Below are positions 52,830-63,980 of a stretch of DNA of 64,000 nt, in pieces. Below the pieces are notes generated by a model. That model saw only the letters and a program-made list of their open reading frames with translations, was not told the DNA's origin and searched no databases. Source of the DNA: Streptomyces sp. WMMC500 (GTDB lineage: Bacteria > Actinomycetota > Actinomycetes > Streptomycetales > Streptomycetaceae); the NCBI RefSeq assembly GCF_027497195.1, contig NZ_CP114905.1, positions 7,914,001-7,978,000 of the forward strand, in the 5' to 3' direction. The first letter of the stretch is position 1. Each line of letters begins with the position of its first letter. Position numbers and translations under genes: made by a program.

Positions 52830-54500
52830 ATGCGCTGGGCCATGGCCGACGGACCACACGGCAACGTCACCGTCTGCCCCGTCGACCCCGCCGGCACCCC
52901 CGCCGGCCCCGAACACACCTACCGCCACCCCGCCGACGCCCTCCGCCACCACCCCACCGCCGACCGCTGGATCTGGGCCTCCACCGCCGCGTTCTACCCC
53001 CGCCTCCTCGACGCCGGCCTCTCCGTCCCCCGCTGCCACGACGTCGAAGCCGCCGAGGCCATCCTCCTCGGCCACGAAGGGATGTGGGGCCTGCCCCGCT
53101 CCCTCGCCGCCGCCTGGGCGCGACTGCGCGGGCACCCCGTCCCGGACGACCCGCCGCCCCGCTCGTTCGCCGGCGAGCCCGCGCCCGCCCTCTTCGACGC
53201 CGTCCCCGCGAGCCCCCACGGCACCGACCCCCTGCCCGCCCTCCTCGCCGTCCACGCCGCGCAGCAGGACCGTATCGCCGCCTCCGCCCACCCGCACCGC
53301 CTCCGGCTCCTCGTCGCCGCCGAGTCCGCCGGCATGCTCGTCGCCGCCGAGATGCACCGCGCCGGCCTCCCCTGGCGCGCCGACGTGCACGACGCCCTGC
53401 TCACCGAGCTGCTCGGCGGCCGGTACCCCGGCGGCCTGGAGCCGCCCCGCCTCGCCCGACTCGCCGACGACGTGTCCCGCGCGTTCGGCGAGCGGGTCCG
53501 CCCCGACCTGCCCGCGGAGGTCGTCCGCGCCTTCCGCAAGGCCGGCGTCGGCGTCACCTCCACCCGCAAGTGGGAGTTGCAGGACATCGACCATCCCGCC
53601 GTCGCCCCGCTGCTGGAGTACAAGAAGCTCTACCGGCTGCACACCGCCCACGGCTGGTCCTGGCTGCAGACCTGGGTGCACGACGGCCGGTTCCGCCCCG
53701 AGTACCTGCCGGGCGGCGCCATGTCCGGCCGCTGGACCACGCACGGCGGCGGCGCGCTGCAGATCCCGCGCGTCGTGCGCCGCGCGGTGGTCGCGGACGA
53801 GGGCTGGCGGCTGGTGGTCGCCGACGCGGACCAGATGGAGCCGCGGGTGCTGGCCGCCGTCTCCCGCGACGCGGGGCTGATGGCGGCGGCGGACGGCACC
53901 CGGGATCTGTACGAGGCGCTGGCGGACCGCGCGTTCGCGGGCGGGCGCGCGGAGGCGAAGCTCGCGCTGCTGGGGGCCATCTACGGGCAGACCTCCGGCG
54001 ACGCGCTGACGTACCTGGCGGATCTGCGCCGCCGCTTCCCCACCGCGGTCGCGTACGTGGACGAGGCCGCCCGCGCCGGCGAGGAGGGCCGGCTCGTACG
54101 GAGCCATCTGGGCCGTACGTGCGCGCCCTCGGAGGCGGCGGACGACGGTGAGGCGGGGCTGCCGCAGGAGGACGACGAGGGCGGCGCGACGGCGCGCGGA
54201 GGCGCCGCGGCGCGGGCGCGGGGCCGGTTCGCGCGCAACTTCGTGGTGCAGGCCAGCGCGGCGGAGTGGGCGCTGTGCCTGCTGGCGGCGCTGCGGCAGG
54301 AACTGGCGGGGATGCGGGCGGAGCTGGTGTTCTTCCAGCACGACGAGGTGATCGTGCACTGCCCGGAGCAGGAGGCGCCGGCGGTGGAGAAGGCGCTGAC
54401 GGCGGCGTCGGCGCGGGCGGGGGAGGTGATGTTCGGCGAGACGCCGGTGGTGTTCTCGTTCACGACCGCGGTGGTGGAGTGCTACGCGGACGCGAAATAA
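52830..54500 (+). CDS. bifunctional 3'-5' exonuclease/DNA polymerase, PolA-like
   Basis: A 556-aa A-family DNA polymerase-like protein. The N-terminal part is a degenerate exonuclease-like domain (about 1-170). The polymerase core has motif A (LVVADADQMEPRVLAA, for the usual DYSQIELR), motif B (AKLALLGAIYGQTSGDAL) and motif C (VFFQHDEVIVHCP). It is shorter than DNA polymerase I, lacks the 5' nuclease domain and is a known stand-alone family in actinobacteria, thought to work in repair or translesion synthesis. The start ATG 52830 has no binding site; a CAGACT box 7 nt upstream suggests a leaderless message, while ATG 52842 is an alternative. Confidence 0.88.
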   Translation: MRWAMADGPHGNVTVCPVDPAGTPAGPEHTYRHPADALRHHPTADRWIWASTAAFYPRLLDAGLSVPRCHDVEAAEAILLGHEGMWGLPRSLAAAWARLRGHPVPDDPPPRSFAGEPAPALFDAVPASPHGTDPLPALLAVHAAQQDRIAASAHPHRLRLLVAAESAGMLVAAEMHRAGLPWRADVHDALLTELLGGRYPGGLEPPRLARLADDVSRAFGERVRPDLPAEVVRAFRKAGVGVTSTRKWELQDIDHPAVAPLLEYKKLYRLHTAHGWSWLQTWVHDGRFRPEYLPGGAMSGRWTTHGGGALQIPRVVRRAVVADEGWRLVVADADQMEPRVLAAVSRDAGLMAAADGTRDLYEALADRAFAGGRAEAKLALLGAIYGQTSGDALTYLADLRRRFPTAVAYVDEAARAGEEGRLVRSHLGRTCAPSEAADDGEAGLPQEDDEGGATARGGAAARARGRFARNFVVQASAAEWALCLLAALRQELAGMRAELVFFQHDEVIVHCPEQEAPAVEKALTAASARAGEVMFGETPVVFSFTTAVVECYADAK

Positions 54501-54528
54501 GGGCGGGCGGAGCGGCGGGCCCACGAGG

Positions 54529-54540
54529 TAGAACGGTTGC
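54529..54540 (+). promoter_or_regulatory. -10 box TAGAAC of leaderless methyltransferase gene
   Basis: TAGAAC (54529-54534) ends 6 nt before the GTG at 54541, with no ribosome binding site, between the polymerase stop (54500) and the next gene. Confidence 0.45.
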
Positions 54541-55518
54541 GTGCCAGACACCCCGCCGCACGAAGCGCCACCGCCCCCGTCCCCACCGCCCGCGTCCCCG
54601 CCGCCCGTGTCCCCGCCGCCCGTGCCCGTGTCCCCGCCGCCCCCGTCGCCGGCGCCCGCGTTCCCACCGCCGGCATCCGCGCCCCACGACGCCCCGCCAC
54701 CCGACGGCGTCGTCGCCCGCCTGCGCGCCGCCGGCTGCGTCTTCGCCGAGGACGAGGCCCGCCTCCTGCGCGCCGCCGCCTCCGCCCCGGCCGAGCTGGA
54801 CGCCCTCGTGGCGCGCCGTGTCGCCGGGTGGCCCCTGGAACAGGTCCTGGGCCGGGCCGAGTTCTGCGGGCTGCACATCGTGGTCGAGCCCGGCGTGTTC
54901 GTACCGCGCAGGCGCAGCGAGTTCCTGGTCCGCCGGGCCGCGCGGGCGGCGCACGGCCTCCGCCGCCCCGTCGTCCTCGACCTGTGCTGCGGCTCCGGCG
55001 CCATCGGCGCCGCGGTCGCCGCCGCGGTGCCCGGCGCCGAACTGCACGCCGCCGACGTCGACCCGGCCGCGGTCCGCTGCGCCCGGCGCAACGTCGGGCC
55101 CGCCGGGGGGACGGTCTACGAGGGCGACCTGTACGCCGCCCTGCCCGCCCGCCTCCGCGGTCGCGTCGACGTGCTCGTCGTCAACGCCCCGTACGTGCCC
55201 ACCGCCGAGGTCCCGTTCCTGCCGCCCGAGGCCCGCGACCACGAGCCGCTGACCGCGCTCGACGGCGGCGCCGACGGGCTCGACGTCCAGCGCCGCGTGA
55301 TCGCGGACGCCCCGCGGTGGCTGGCACCCGGCGGCCTGCTGCTCGTGGAGACGAGCGAGCGGCAGGAGCCCCGCACCCGCGCGGCCGTCGTCGCCGCCGG
55401 GCTGACGGCGCACACGGCGACGTGCGCGGACCTGGCGGCGACGGTCGTCACCGGCCGCGCCGGGCGGCGGGGCCCGGGCCGCTCCGTCAGACGAACCCCC
55501 GCACCCGGTGCTGCATGA
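54541..55518 (+). CDS. PrmC/HemK-related putative glutamine methyltransferase
   Basis: A 325-aa protein. Residues 1-55 are an almost pure Pro/Ala/Ser/Val tract. The remainder is a PrmC-related methyltransferase: VPRRRSEFLV, SAM motif I VLDLCCGSGAIGAAVAA, and the substrate motif reads NAPYVP where true PrmC has NPPY. This matches the actinobacterial PrmC-related family (TIGR03704) rather than the release-factor methyltransferase, so the target is uncertain. Its 3' end overlaps the opposing DUF4185 gene by 32 nt. The proline tract may vary in length because it is encoded by repeats. Confidence 0.85.
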   Translation: MPDTPPHEAPPPPSPPPASPPPVSPPPVPVSPPPPSPAPAFPPPASAPHDAPPPDGVVARLRAAGCVFAEDEARLLRAAASAPAELDALVARRVAGWPLEQVLGRAEFCGLHIVVEPGVFVPRRRSEFLVRRAARAAHGLRRPVVLDLCCGSGAIGAAVAAAVPGAELHAADVDPAAVRCARRNVGPAGGTVYEGDLYAALPARLRGRVDVLVVNAPYVPTAEVPFLPPEARDHEPLTALDGGADGLDVQRRVIADAPRWLAPGGLLLVETSERQEPRTRAAVVAAGLTAHTATCADLAATVVTGRAGRRGPGRSVRRTPAPGAA

Positions 55519-56641
55519 CGCGGTACGGCCAGTTCTCCGCCGTGTTCCACTGACTCACCGCCAGATGGAGGTTGTCCGGCGTCGAGCCCGGGATGACGTA
55601 GCCGCCGTACAACTGCGCCACGTGGGAGTCGTCCTCGTTGCCCCACTGCCCGCCCCACACCAGCGTCCGGCGGTGCGCCTCGTACAGGTTGGACGTGGGC
55701 GTGTCCATGAGGATGCCGTCGATGCGGTAGTCGGCCTCGTTGAACCACGTGAGGATCCACTTGCCCGCCATCGGCCGCAGGCACATCTCGCCGAAGCGCC
55801 CCTCCAGCACCGGCGTCGGCGGATTGCCCCACGCCCAGGCGCCGTTGCGGTAGCCCCACGGCTCGTACGCGCCGGGGTCGGCGATCCGGGCCGCGGGCAC
55901 CCGGTGCAGGATCATCGGCTTGCTGCGGGTGAACTCCGTGGAGAACACGTACACGAAGCCGTCGTTCCCCTCCGCCCAGGTGAGCAACTGGAAGAGCCCG
56001 CCGTGCAGGTCGGGGGCGAACTTCGCGCCGGTGTGCACCCAGGTGGCGCCGTTGTCGTCGGAGCGCCAGATCTCCGTCCAGACGACGTTGCCGAGGCCCT
56101 TGTTGACCATGGCGTGCAGATACATCGTCGAGCCGATGGTGATCACGTCGGACGGCAGGACGGTGGAGAAGACGGGGTTGTCGTGCTCGTACGGCCACAG
56201 TTGCTGCGCCGCCGCCCCGCCCACGGCGCCGGACCAGGTGACGCCGGCGTCGAGGTCGGTGGTGGTGGAGTACAGCGCGACGGGCGAGCGCCACCAGCCG
56301 CCGCCGACGCGCGCCTCCTCGAACGTGTCGCCGAAGACGAAGAGCATCCGGCCGTCCGGCGTGCGCACGGGGATGCCCAGGTCGGTGGCCTCCATGCGGT
56401 ACGCGGTGGTGATCCCGGGCCCGGTGAGGTCCCGGATCTTCGTCACCTCCAGCGCCTGTGCGCCGCGTCCGGCGGCGGCGCCGCCCGCCGTACCGCCGGC
56501 GCCGCCGGCCGCTCCCGCCGCGGCCTGCCCGGCCCCCAGCAGCACCCCGCCGCCGACCGCGGCACCGGCCGCCGTTCTCAGGAACCGCGCCCTGCTCATC
56601 GGCGCGCCGCGCCCTCGTCCGCCCTCGCGATGACTGCCCAT
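55487..56641 (-). CDS. exported DUF4185 protein
   Basis: A 384-aa protein with a Tat-like signal (SRARFLRTAAGAAVGGGVLLGAG), an Ala/Gly linker and a DUF4185 domain, a five-bladed beta-propeller-like fold: LGIPVRTPDGRMLFVFGDTFEE, SPVALYSTT, DNGATWVHTG, KWILTWFNEADYRIDGIL and YGGYVIPGS. Members are often near glycan enzymes and may bind or cleave a carbohydrate, but no function is established. ATG 56641 was chosen because AGGAGG lies 5 nt upstream; ATG 56599 would make a more compact signal. Confidence 0.85.
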   Translation of the reverse strand: MGSHREGGRGRGAPMSRARFLRTAAGAAVGGGVLLGAGQAAAGAAGGAGGTAGGAAAGRGAQALEVTKIRDLTGPGITTAYRMEATDLGIPVRTPDGRMLFVFGDTFEEARVGGGWWRSPVALYSTTTDLDAGVTWSGAVGGAAAQQLWPYEHDNPVFSTVLPSDVITIGSTMYLHAMVNKGLGNVVWTEIWRSDDNGATWVHTGAKFAPDLHGGLFQLLTWAEGNDGFVYVFSTEFTRSKPMILHRVPAARIADPGAYEPWGYRNGAWAWGNPPTPVLEGRFGEMCLRPMAGKWILTWFNEADYRIDGILMDTPTSNLYEAHRRTLVWGGQWGNEDDSHVAQLYGGYVIPGSTPDNLHLAVSQWNTAENWPYRVMQHRVRGFV

Positions 56642-56662
56642 GGGCCCTCCTGAAGGTCCTGA

Positions 56663-56674
56663 GAAATCGATTTC
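56663..56674. promoter_or_regulatory. 12-bp palindrome GAAATCGATTTC
   Basis: A perfect palindrome in the leader of the DUF4185 gene, 22 bp before its start; it could be an operator or overlap the promoter. A TTGACG -35-like box on the minus strand lies at 56719-56714. Confidence 0.4.
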
Positions 56675-56786
56675 ACGCGCTCGGGCACAGAGCCTCCCAT
56701 CGCGTTACGGGACCGTCAACAACGCCGGCACGCCCGCCGTGCGCGAGGAGTTCCGGCCGCCGGGCCGCCCGCCCGTCCGCCGGCCG

Positions 56787-57788
56787 CTACCTCCGCGCGC
56801 GCCCGTCCGGTCGGCCGCCCTCGTCCCGCTGCGCCGTGACGAGCACCTCGCCCGGCGGCGTGCGGTAGTACAGCACCGACCGCCCCGCGCGTCGCCGCCC
56901 CACCAGCCGGGCGTCGCGCAGCACCTTCAGGTGCCGCCCCACCGAGCCGAGGCCCTGCCCGGTGAGCGCCACCAACTGCGTGGTGCTCTTCGGGGTGTCC
57001 AGCAGTGCCAGCACCGTCGCCCGCGCCGGGCCGAGGAGGCGCCCCAGGGACTCGGGCGGCGCGGCGGTGCCGGTGTCGGCGAGGGCGCCGGCGCACGGGT
57101 AGACGAGGGCGTAGCGGTGTGGCGCATCCCAGCAGACCCAGCCGGTGCGCGGCACGACGGGCACGAACAGCAGCCGGGCGCCGGAGACGTCCCGCGGCGG
57201 GTAGTCGCGCACGTTGATCTGCAGCCGGCTCGCGCCCAGCCACCGCGTCCCCGGCCGCAGCGCGTCCAGCGCCGCCGCCCAGCCGCCCTGCCCCACCTGC
57301 GCGGTGCGCGCCACGATGTCCGCCTCGATGATCCGCCGGCGCCGCGGCCAGTCCGGCAGCACCGTCTCGCGCCACACCCATTCCATGACGTCCGCCGCCC
57401 GCCGCGGCAGGTCGTCCCGGCGCAGCCGCTCCGGCAGCCGGCCGTCGAGGGATACGGCGACGTCGGCGCGGGCGGCGTCCGGCGGTGTGGCCCGTACCGC
57501 CGCAAGCTCCTCCTCGAACGACACCCCGGCGGCTCCGGTGGGCGTCGGGGTGAGGAAGTCCGCGTTCCACGGCCGCAGCAGGCCCGCCCCGACCAGCTCG
57601 TCGGTCACCGGGTCCGCGGCCTGCCGCGCACGGTAGCCCGGCAGGTGGGCGTCGAGCCAGGCGCGTTCGCCGGGGTGCGCGGGGGCGCCCCGCGCCAGCG
57701 TCTTCAGACACGCGATCGTCTCGGCGAGCGGCGAGACGACGAACCGGCTCCCGGCCAGGGTGTCCGCGTCGACCTGCCACCACCCCAT
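56787..57788 (-). CDS. ArsR-family regulator with long N-terminal domain
   Basis: A 333-aa regulator. The first about 240 residues are the DUF5937-type domain often found with actinobacterial ArsR proteins (RFVVSPLAETIACLKTLA...). The C-terminal winged helix is clear (PARATVLALLDTPKSTTQLVALTGQGLGSVGRHLKVLRDARLVGRRRAGRSVLYYRT). No CxC metal site is visible, so it is probably not a metal sensor. Start 57788 has GGGAGG 8 nt upstream. It is divergent from an MFS exporter gene with 61 bp between, so it probably represses that gene. Confidence 0.88.
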   Translation of the reverse strand: MGWWQVDADTLAGSRFVVSPLAETIACLKTLARGAPAHPGERAWLDAHLPGYRARQAADPVTDELVGAGLLRPWNADFLTPTPTGAAGVSFEEELAAVRATPPDAARADVAVSLDGRLPERLRRDDLPRRAADVMEWVWRETVLPDWPRRRRIIEADIVARTAQVGQGGWAAALDALRPGTRWLGASRLQINVRDYPPRDVSGARLLFVPVVPRTGWVCWDAPHRYALVYPCAGALADTGTAAPPESLGRLLGPARATVLALLDTPKSTTQLVALTGQGLGSVGRHLKVLRDARLVGRRRAGRSVLYYRTPPGEVLVTAQRDEGGRPDGRARR

Positions 57789-57849
57789 CGCTTTCGCCTC
57801 CCGGCGAAACTCTAACCCCCGCGCCGCGCTCTGCCCGAGGCTGCCCGGC

Positions 57850-59121
57850 ATGCGCACGTATCGCGAGCTGTTCCGCGCCCCCGAGTTCACGCCGCTCTTC
57901 GCCGCCTCCTCGCTTCAGGTCGCCGGGCTGACGATCAGCGGCCTGGCGCTCGGCACGCACATCTACGAGGAGACCGGCTCCCCGCTGCTGTCGGCCCTCG
58001 CCATGTTCGGCCCCTCGCTCGCCCAGGTGCTCGGCGCGACCCTGCTGCTCTCCGCCGCCGACCGGCTGCCGCCGCGCGGCGCCATGACCGCGCTCGCCGT
58101 CGTCTACGCCGCCGCGACCACCGCGCAGGCCGCGCCGGGCCTGCCGGTGTGGGGGGCGTTCGCGATCCTGCTCTGCCTCGGCCTGCTCGCCTCGGTGGGC
58201 GGCGGGGTGCGCTACGGGCTGCTCAACGAGATCCTGCCGCGCGACGGTTACCTGCTCGGCCGGTCGGTGGTCAACATGTCCGCCGGCGCCATGCAGATCG
58301 CCGGCTTCGCGGTCGGCGGGGTGCTCGTGACGGCGCTGTCGCCGCGCGGCACGCTCCTCGTCGCCGCCGCGGCGTTCCTCACCGGGGCCGCGGTGGCCCG
58401 CGCCGGGCTCGGCCGCCGGGCGCCGCGGGCGGCCGGCCGGCCCTCGGTCGCGGAGACCTGGCGGGTCAACGGGCTGCTGTGGTCCTCGCGGCACCGCCGC
58501 ACGCTCTACCTGGCGCTGTGGCTGCCCAACGGCCTCGTCGTCGGCGCCGAGTCGCAGTTCGTGCCGTACGAACCGGACCGCGCCGGCGTCCTGCTGGCCC
58601 TGGCCGCGCTGGGCATGCTCACCGGCGACGTGCTCGCGGGCCGGGTCGTGCCGGCCCGGTGGCGGCCCCGGCTCGGGGTGCCGCTGCTGTTGCTGCTGGC
58701 CGTCCCGTACGCGGTCTTCGCGCTGCGCCCGCCGCTGGCCGTCACGGCGGTCGCCGTCACCGTGGCCTCGGTCGGCTTCGCCGCCAGTCTCGTCCAGCAG
58801 GAGCGGCTGATGGCGCTGACCCCGGACGAACTCAGCGGCCAGGCCCTCGGGTTGCACACCTCCGGCATGCTCACCATGCAGGGCGTCGCCGCCGCCCTCG
58901 CCGGCGGCATCGCGGAGCTGACCTCGCCGGCGACGGCGGTGGCCGCGATGGCGGCGCTCTCGGTCGCCGTCACGCTGGCCCTGGCGCCGGGCCTGCGGGC
59001 CGCCGGCACCGCGGCGGTGGACCCGGCCCCGCGCCCGCCCGGTGGCGGGGGCGGGACGCGGGACCGGGAGTCGGAGGCCGGCCCGGCGGAGGTCAGGCTT
59101 CGGGCGCCCCGGGCCAGGTGA
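57850..59121 (+). CDS. MFS transporter (drug/metabolite exporter type)
   Basis: A 423-aa protein with about 11-12 hydrophobic segments. It opens MRTYRELFRAPEFTPLFAASSLQVAG, a common start in actinobacterial MFS exporters; LNEILPRDGYLLGRSVVNMSAGAMQIAGFAVGG is the typical helix 4-5 region. The last 35 residues are a charged, disordered tail. It is divergent from the ArsR gene, so it probably exports a compound sensed by that regulator. The end overlaps the opposing GH30 gene by 29 nt. Confidence 0.88.
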   Translation: MRTYRELFRAPEFTPLFAASSLQVAGLTISGLALGTHIYEETGSPLLSALAMFGPSLAQVLGATLLLSAADRLPPRGAMTALAVVYAAATTAQAAPGLPVWGAFAILLCLGLLASVGGGVRYGLLNEILPRDGYLLGRSVVNMSAGAMQIAGFAVGGVLVTALSPRGTLLVAAAAFLTGAAVARAGLGRRAPRAAGRPSVAETWRVNGLLWSSRHRRTLYLALWLPNGLVVGAESQFVPYEPDRAGVLLALAALGMLTGDVLAGRVVPARWRPRLGVPLLLLLAVPYAVFALRPPLAVTAVAVTVASVGFAASLVQQERLMALTPDELSGQALGLHTSGMLTMQGVAAALAGGIAELTSPATAVAAMAALSVAVTLALAPGLRAAGTAAVDPAPRPPGGGGGTRDRESEAGPAEVRLRAPRAR

Positions 59122-60604
59122 AGGTGGCGACCGCGCCCGCGGGCAGCTCGTACGTCAGCGACGCGCCGTTCTCCGTCACCGAGAACGTCCGTGCGCCGCC
59201 GGTGGCGTTGAGCACGACCGCGGCGCGGGAGCCGTCCGGGTTCTCGAAGACGACGTTCTGCACGCCGCCGGGCCCCTCGGTCGTCGAGCCGACGCGCACG
59301 GCGCCGCGGTCCACGAACTTCGAGACGTGGCCCAGCAGGTAGTACTCCGCGTTCTTCGTGACCGTGCCGCCGTCGACCTCGACCACGCCGTTGCAGCGGG
59401 TGCCGCAGTGCCCGAAGTGCGGCCCGCCCTGCGCGTCGAGGGCGAGGTTCCAGATCACCACGGTCTCGGAGCCGGTCCGCAGGCTGCGGATGACGAGGTT
59501 CTCCGTCTGCCACTTCAGCGTGTCGGCGAAGGTACGCGAGCCGTCGTCGCTGTCGGTGCCCGAGCACTCGGTGAAGAACACCCGGTGCCCGGCGTCGCGC
59601 ACCTGCTGCTGCGCCTCGGGCTGCCCGCCGTAGCAGTGGAACGCCGCTCCCTGCACGCGGTCGAGGTCGCCGGTGGCGTCGAGCACCTGGAGCGGGTAGT
59701 CGGGGCGGTCCCAGTTGTGGTCGTAGACGAAGAGCTGCGTGCCGAGCCCGGCCGCGGCGAGCTTCCCGTCGAGCACGCGCAGGAAGTCGGCCTGTTCGGC
59801 CGCCGACATGCCCATCGAGGGGTACGAGGTCTCGAACAGCGGCTCGTTCGCGACCGTCAGATCGTCGACCGGCACGCCCGCCTCTGCGTACGCGTTCAGC
59901 GCCTTGACCAGGTAGTCGGCGTAGTCGCCGTAGTGCTCGGGCGCGAGGCTGCCGCCCTCCAGCTTCCCCGAGTCCTTCATCCAGCCGGGCGCCGACCAGG
60001 GCGTCGCCATGACGCGGATGTCGCCGTTCACCTCGCGCGCCTGGTTGAGCAGCGGCAGGATCTCGGCGCGGTCGCGGTCGACGGAGAAGGAGCCCTGCTG
60101 GTCCTCGTACGAGTAGTAGGGCAGCTCGGCGACGAAGTCGGTGCCGCCGAAGGGCTGGCGCAGGTAGTCGAGTCCGATGCCCGCGCCGCCGGTGGAGAAC
60201 AGGTCGGTCATGAGCGAGTCCCGCGTGCCCTGCGGCAGATCGGAGATCAGCCGCGCGGACGCCTCGGTGAGGGACGCGCCCGCGCCGGTGAACTCCTGCG
60301 CGCGCTCGCCGGTGTCGACGGCGATGTCGGTCTCCTGCGGTGCGCCGTCGAACGCGGCGCCGTCCGCCGGGGCGAGCTTGCTGCTCCCGTCGGCCGTGGT
60401 GATCCAGACCTCGGCGGTGGTCTCGGCGGCCTGCGCCGGCGCGGCGAGTCCGTAGCCGCCGGCGGCGAGCAGCAGCGCGCCGGCCGCGGCGACCGCCTTG
60501 GCGGTGCGCGAGCGCGGCAGCGGGACGGCGCGCCCGGCACGCACGCGCCGCGGGCGGCGGCGCGGGGGCCGTGCGGGTCGGGACGGGGCGGGTGCGTCGT
60601 GCAT
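59093..60604 (-). CDS. secreted glycoside hydrolase family 30 (glucosylceramidase-like)
   Basis: A 503-aa exported enzyme. An Arg-rich N-terminus with hydrophobic AKAVAAAGALLLAAGGYGLAAPAQA is the signal. The GH30 TIM barrel has FTGAGASLTEASARLI, YLRQPFGGTDF, ATPWSAPGWMKDSG, the acid/base Glu in TVANEPLFETSYPSM and the nucleophile Glu in VFFTECSGTDS. A small beta domain closes the chain. It cleaves beta-glucosyl (or similar) bonds outside the cell. AAGGAG precedes the ATG. It lies 130 nt upstream of the GH1 gene's stop on the same strand, forming a glycan-use neighbourhood. Confidence 0.9.
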   Translation of the reverse strand: MHDAPAPSRPARPPRRRPRRVRAGRAVPLPRSRTAKAVAAAGALLLAAGGYGLAAPAQAAETTAEVWITTADGSSKLAPADGAAFDGAPQETDIAVDTGERAQEFTGAGASLTEASARLISDLPQGTRDSLMTDLFSTGGAGIGLDYLRQPFGGTDFVAELPYYSYEDQQGSFSVDRDRAEILPLLNQAREVNGDIRVMATPWSAPGWMKDSGKLEGGSLAPEHYGDYADYLVKALNAYAEAGVPVDDLTVANEPLFETSYPSMGMSAAEQADFLRVLDGKLAAAGLGTQLFVYDHNWDRPDYPLQVLDATGDLDRVQGAAFHCYGGQPEAQQQVRDAGHRVFFTECSGTDSDDGSRTFADTLKWQTENLVIRSLRTGSETVVIWNLALDAQGGPHFGHCGTRCNGVVEVDGGTVTKNAEYYLLGHVSKFVDRGAVRVGSTTEGPGGVQNVVFENPDGSRAAVVLNATGGARTFSVTENGASLTYELPAGAVATFTWPGAPEA

Positions 60605-60653
60605 GGTGCGGCTCCTTCGGTGTGGGGGGTGGATGAACCGCGGGGGTCGAGGA

Positions 60654-60715
60654 CCGCCCGGGCGCGCCGTCGCGGTGGGGGGATTCCGCGGGGACGCGGC
60701 GGCGGGCCCGGGCGG
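60654..60715 (-). terminator. 10-bp hairpin with long loop after GH1 gene
   Basis: CCGCCCGGGC (60654-60663) pairs with GCCCGGGCGG (60706-60715) across a 42-nt loop, 18 nt beyond the GH1 stop. The long loop makes this only a weak terminator candidate. Confidence 0.35.
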
Positions 60716-60733
60716 GGCGTGGTGGCCTGCGTG

Positions 60734-62962
<2,229 letters not shown>

Positions 62963-62970
<8 letters not shown>

Positions 62971-63970
62971 GGGCCGCCTTCCTTCCCCGGGAGGTGAGCA
63001 CCAGATAGCCGGCCGTCACGACCAGCAGGAAGAGCAGCAGCAGCACGGACATGGCCGAGCCGGCGCCGAAGTTCCAGGTGACGAAGGACGACTGGTAGAT
63101 GTGGATGGAGATGATGTCCGCGGACTCCGGCGCCGACTTGCCGAAGAGGATGTACGGCACGTTGAAGTCGTTGAAGGTCCACAGGAACAGCACGAGGACC
63201 AGCACCTGGTTGACGGGCCGCAGCGACGGAAGCGTGATCCGGCGGATCTGCTGCCAGATTCCGGCGCCGTCGATCGCGGAGGCCTCGTACACCTCGCGCG
63301 GAATGTTCTGCAGCGCGGCGGTGAGCACGAGGAACGCGAACGGCCACGTGCGCCAGACCGAGACGACGACCAGCGAGATGAACGCGTTGTCGCCGATCAG
63401 CCAGAACGTCGGCTGGCTGGTCAGCCCCAACTGGTCGTGGATCACGTGGTTCACCAGGCCGTTGTCCCGCTGGAGCATGAACGACCAGGTGATGACGGCG
63501 GTGTAGACGGGCAGCGCGTACGGGGTGAGGAAGATCGCGCGCAGCAGCCCGCGGCCGCGGAAGGCGTCCTGCATGAGGATCGCCGCGGTGACGCCGAGCA
63601 GCCACGAGAAGCCGACCGCGAGCACCGTGAACGCGCAGGTGATGAAGAAGGACTGCAGCAGCGCCTCGCCGACCGGGGCGTCGAAGTCGACGGCGACGCG
63701 GAAGTTGTCCAGGCCCGCCCAGGGCGCGGCGCCCCAGTCACGGATGTAGTGCTGGGTCAGCTCCTTGAAGCTCATCACCACGCCGACGGCCATCGGCACC
63801 AGGTGGATCAGCAGCTCCAGCAGCAGGGCGGGCAGCAGCAGGAGGTACGGCAGGGCGCCGCGCCGCACACGGCCGCGGCCGGCGCGGCGGCGCTTGCGGG
63901 CGGCGCCCCGGCCGGCGGGCGGCTTGTCGCCGGGGCCGGCCGGGGGCGTGTCGAGGGTGGTCGCGGTCAT
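62963..63970 (-). CDS. carbohydrate ABC transporter permease (MalF/CebF type)
   Basis: A 335-aa permease. The first about 40 residues are a basic, disordered tail (AARKRRRAGRGRVRR), followed by six helices and the EAA loop YEASAIDGAGIWQQIRRITLPSLRPV. It overlaps the partner permease by 8 nt. It forms the translocation channel of the same CUT1 importer. Confidence 0.92.
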
Positions 63971-63980
63971 CCGGGGCCGC

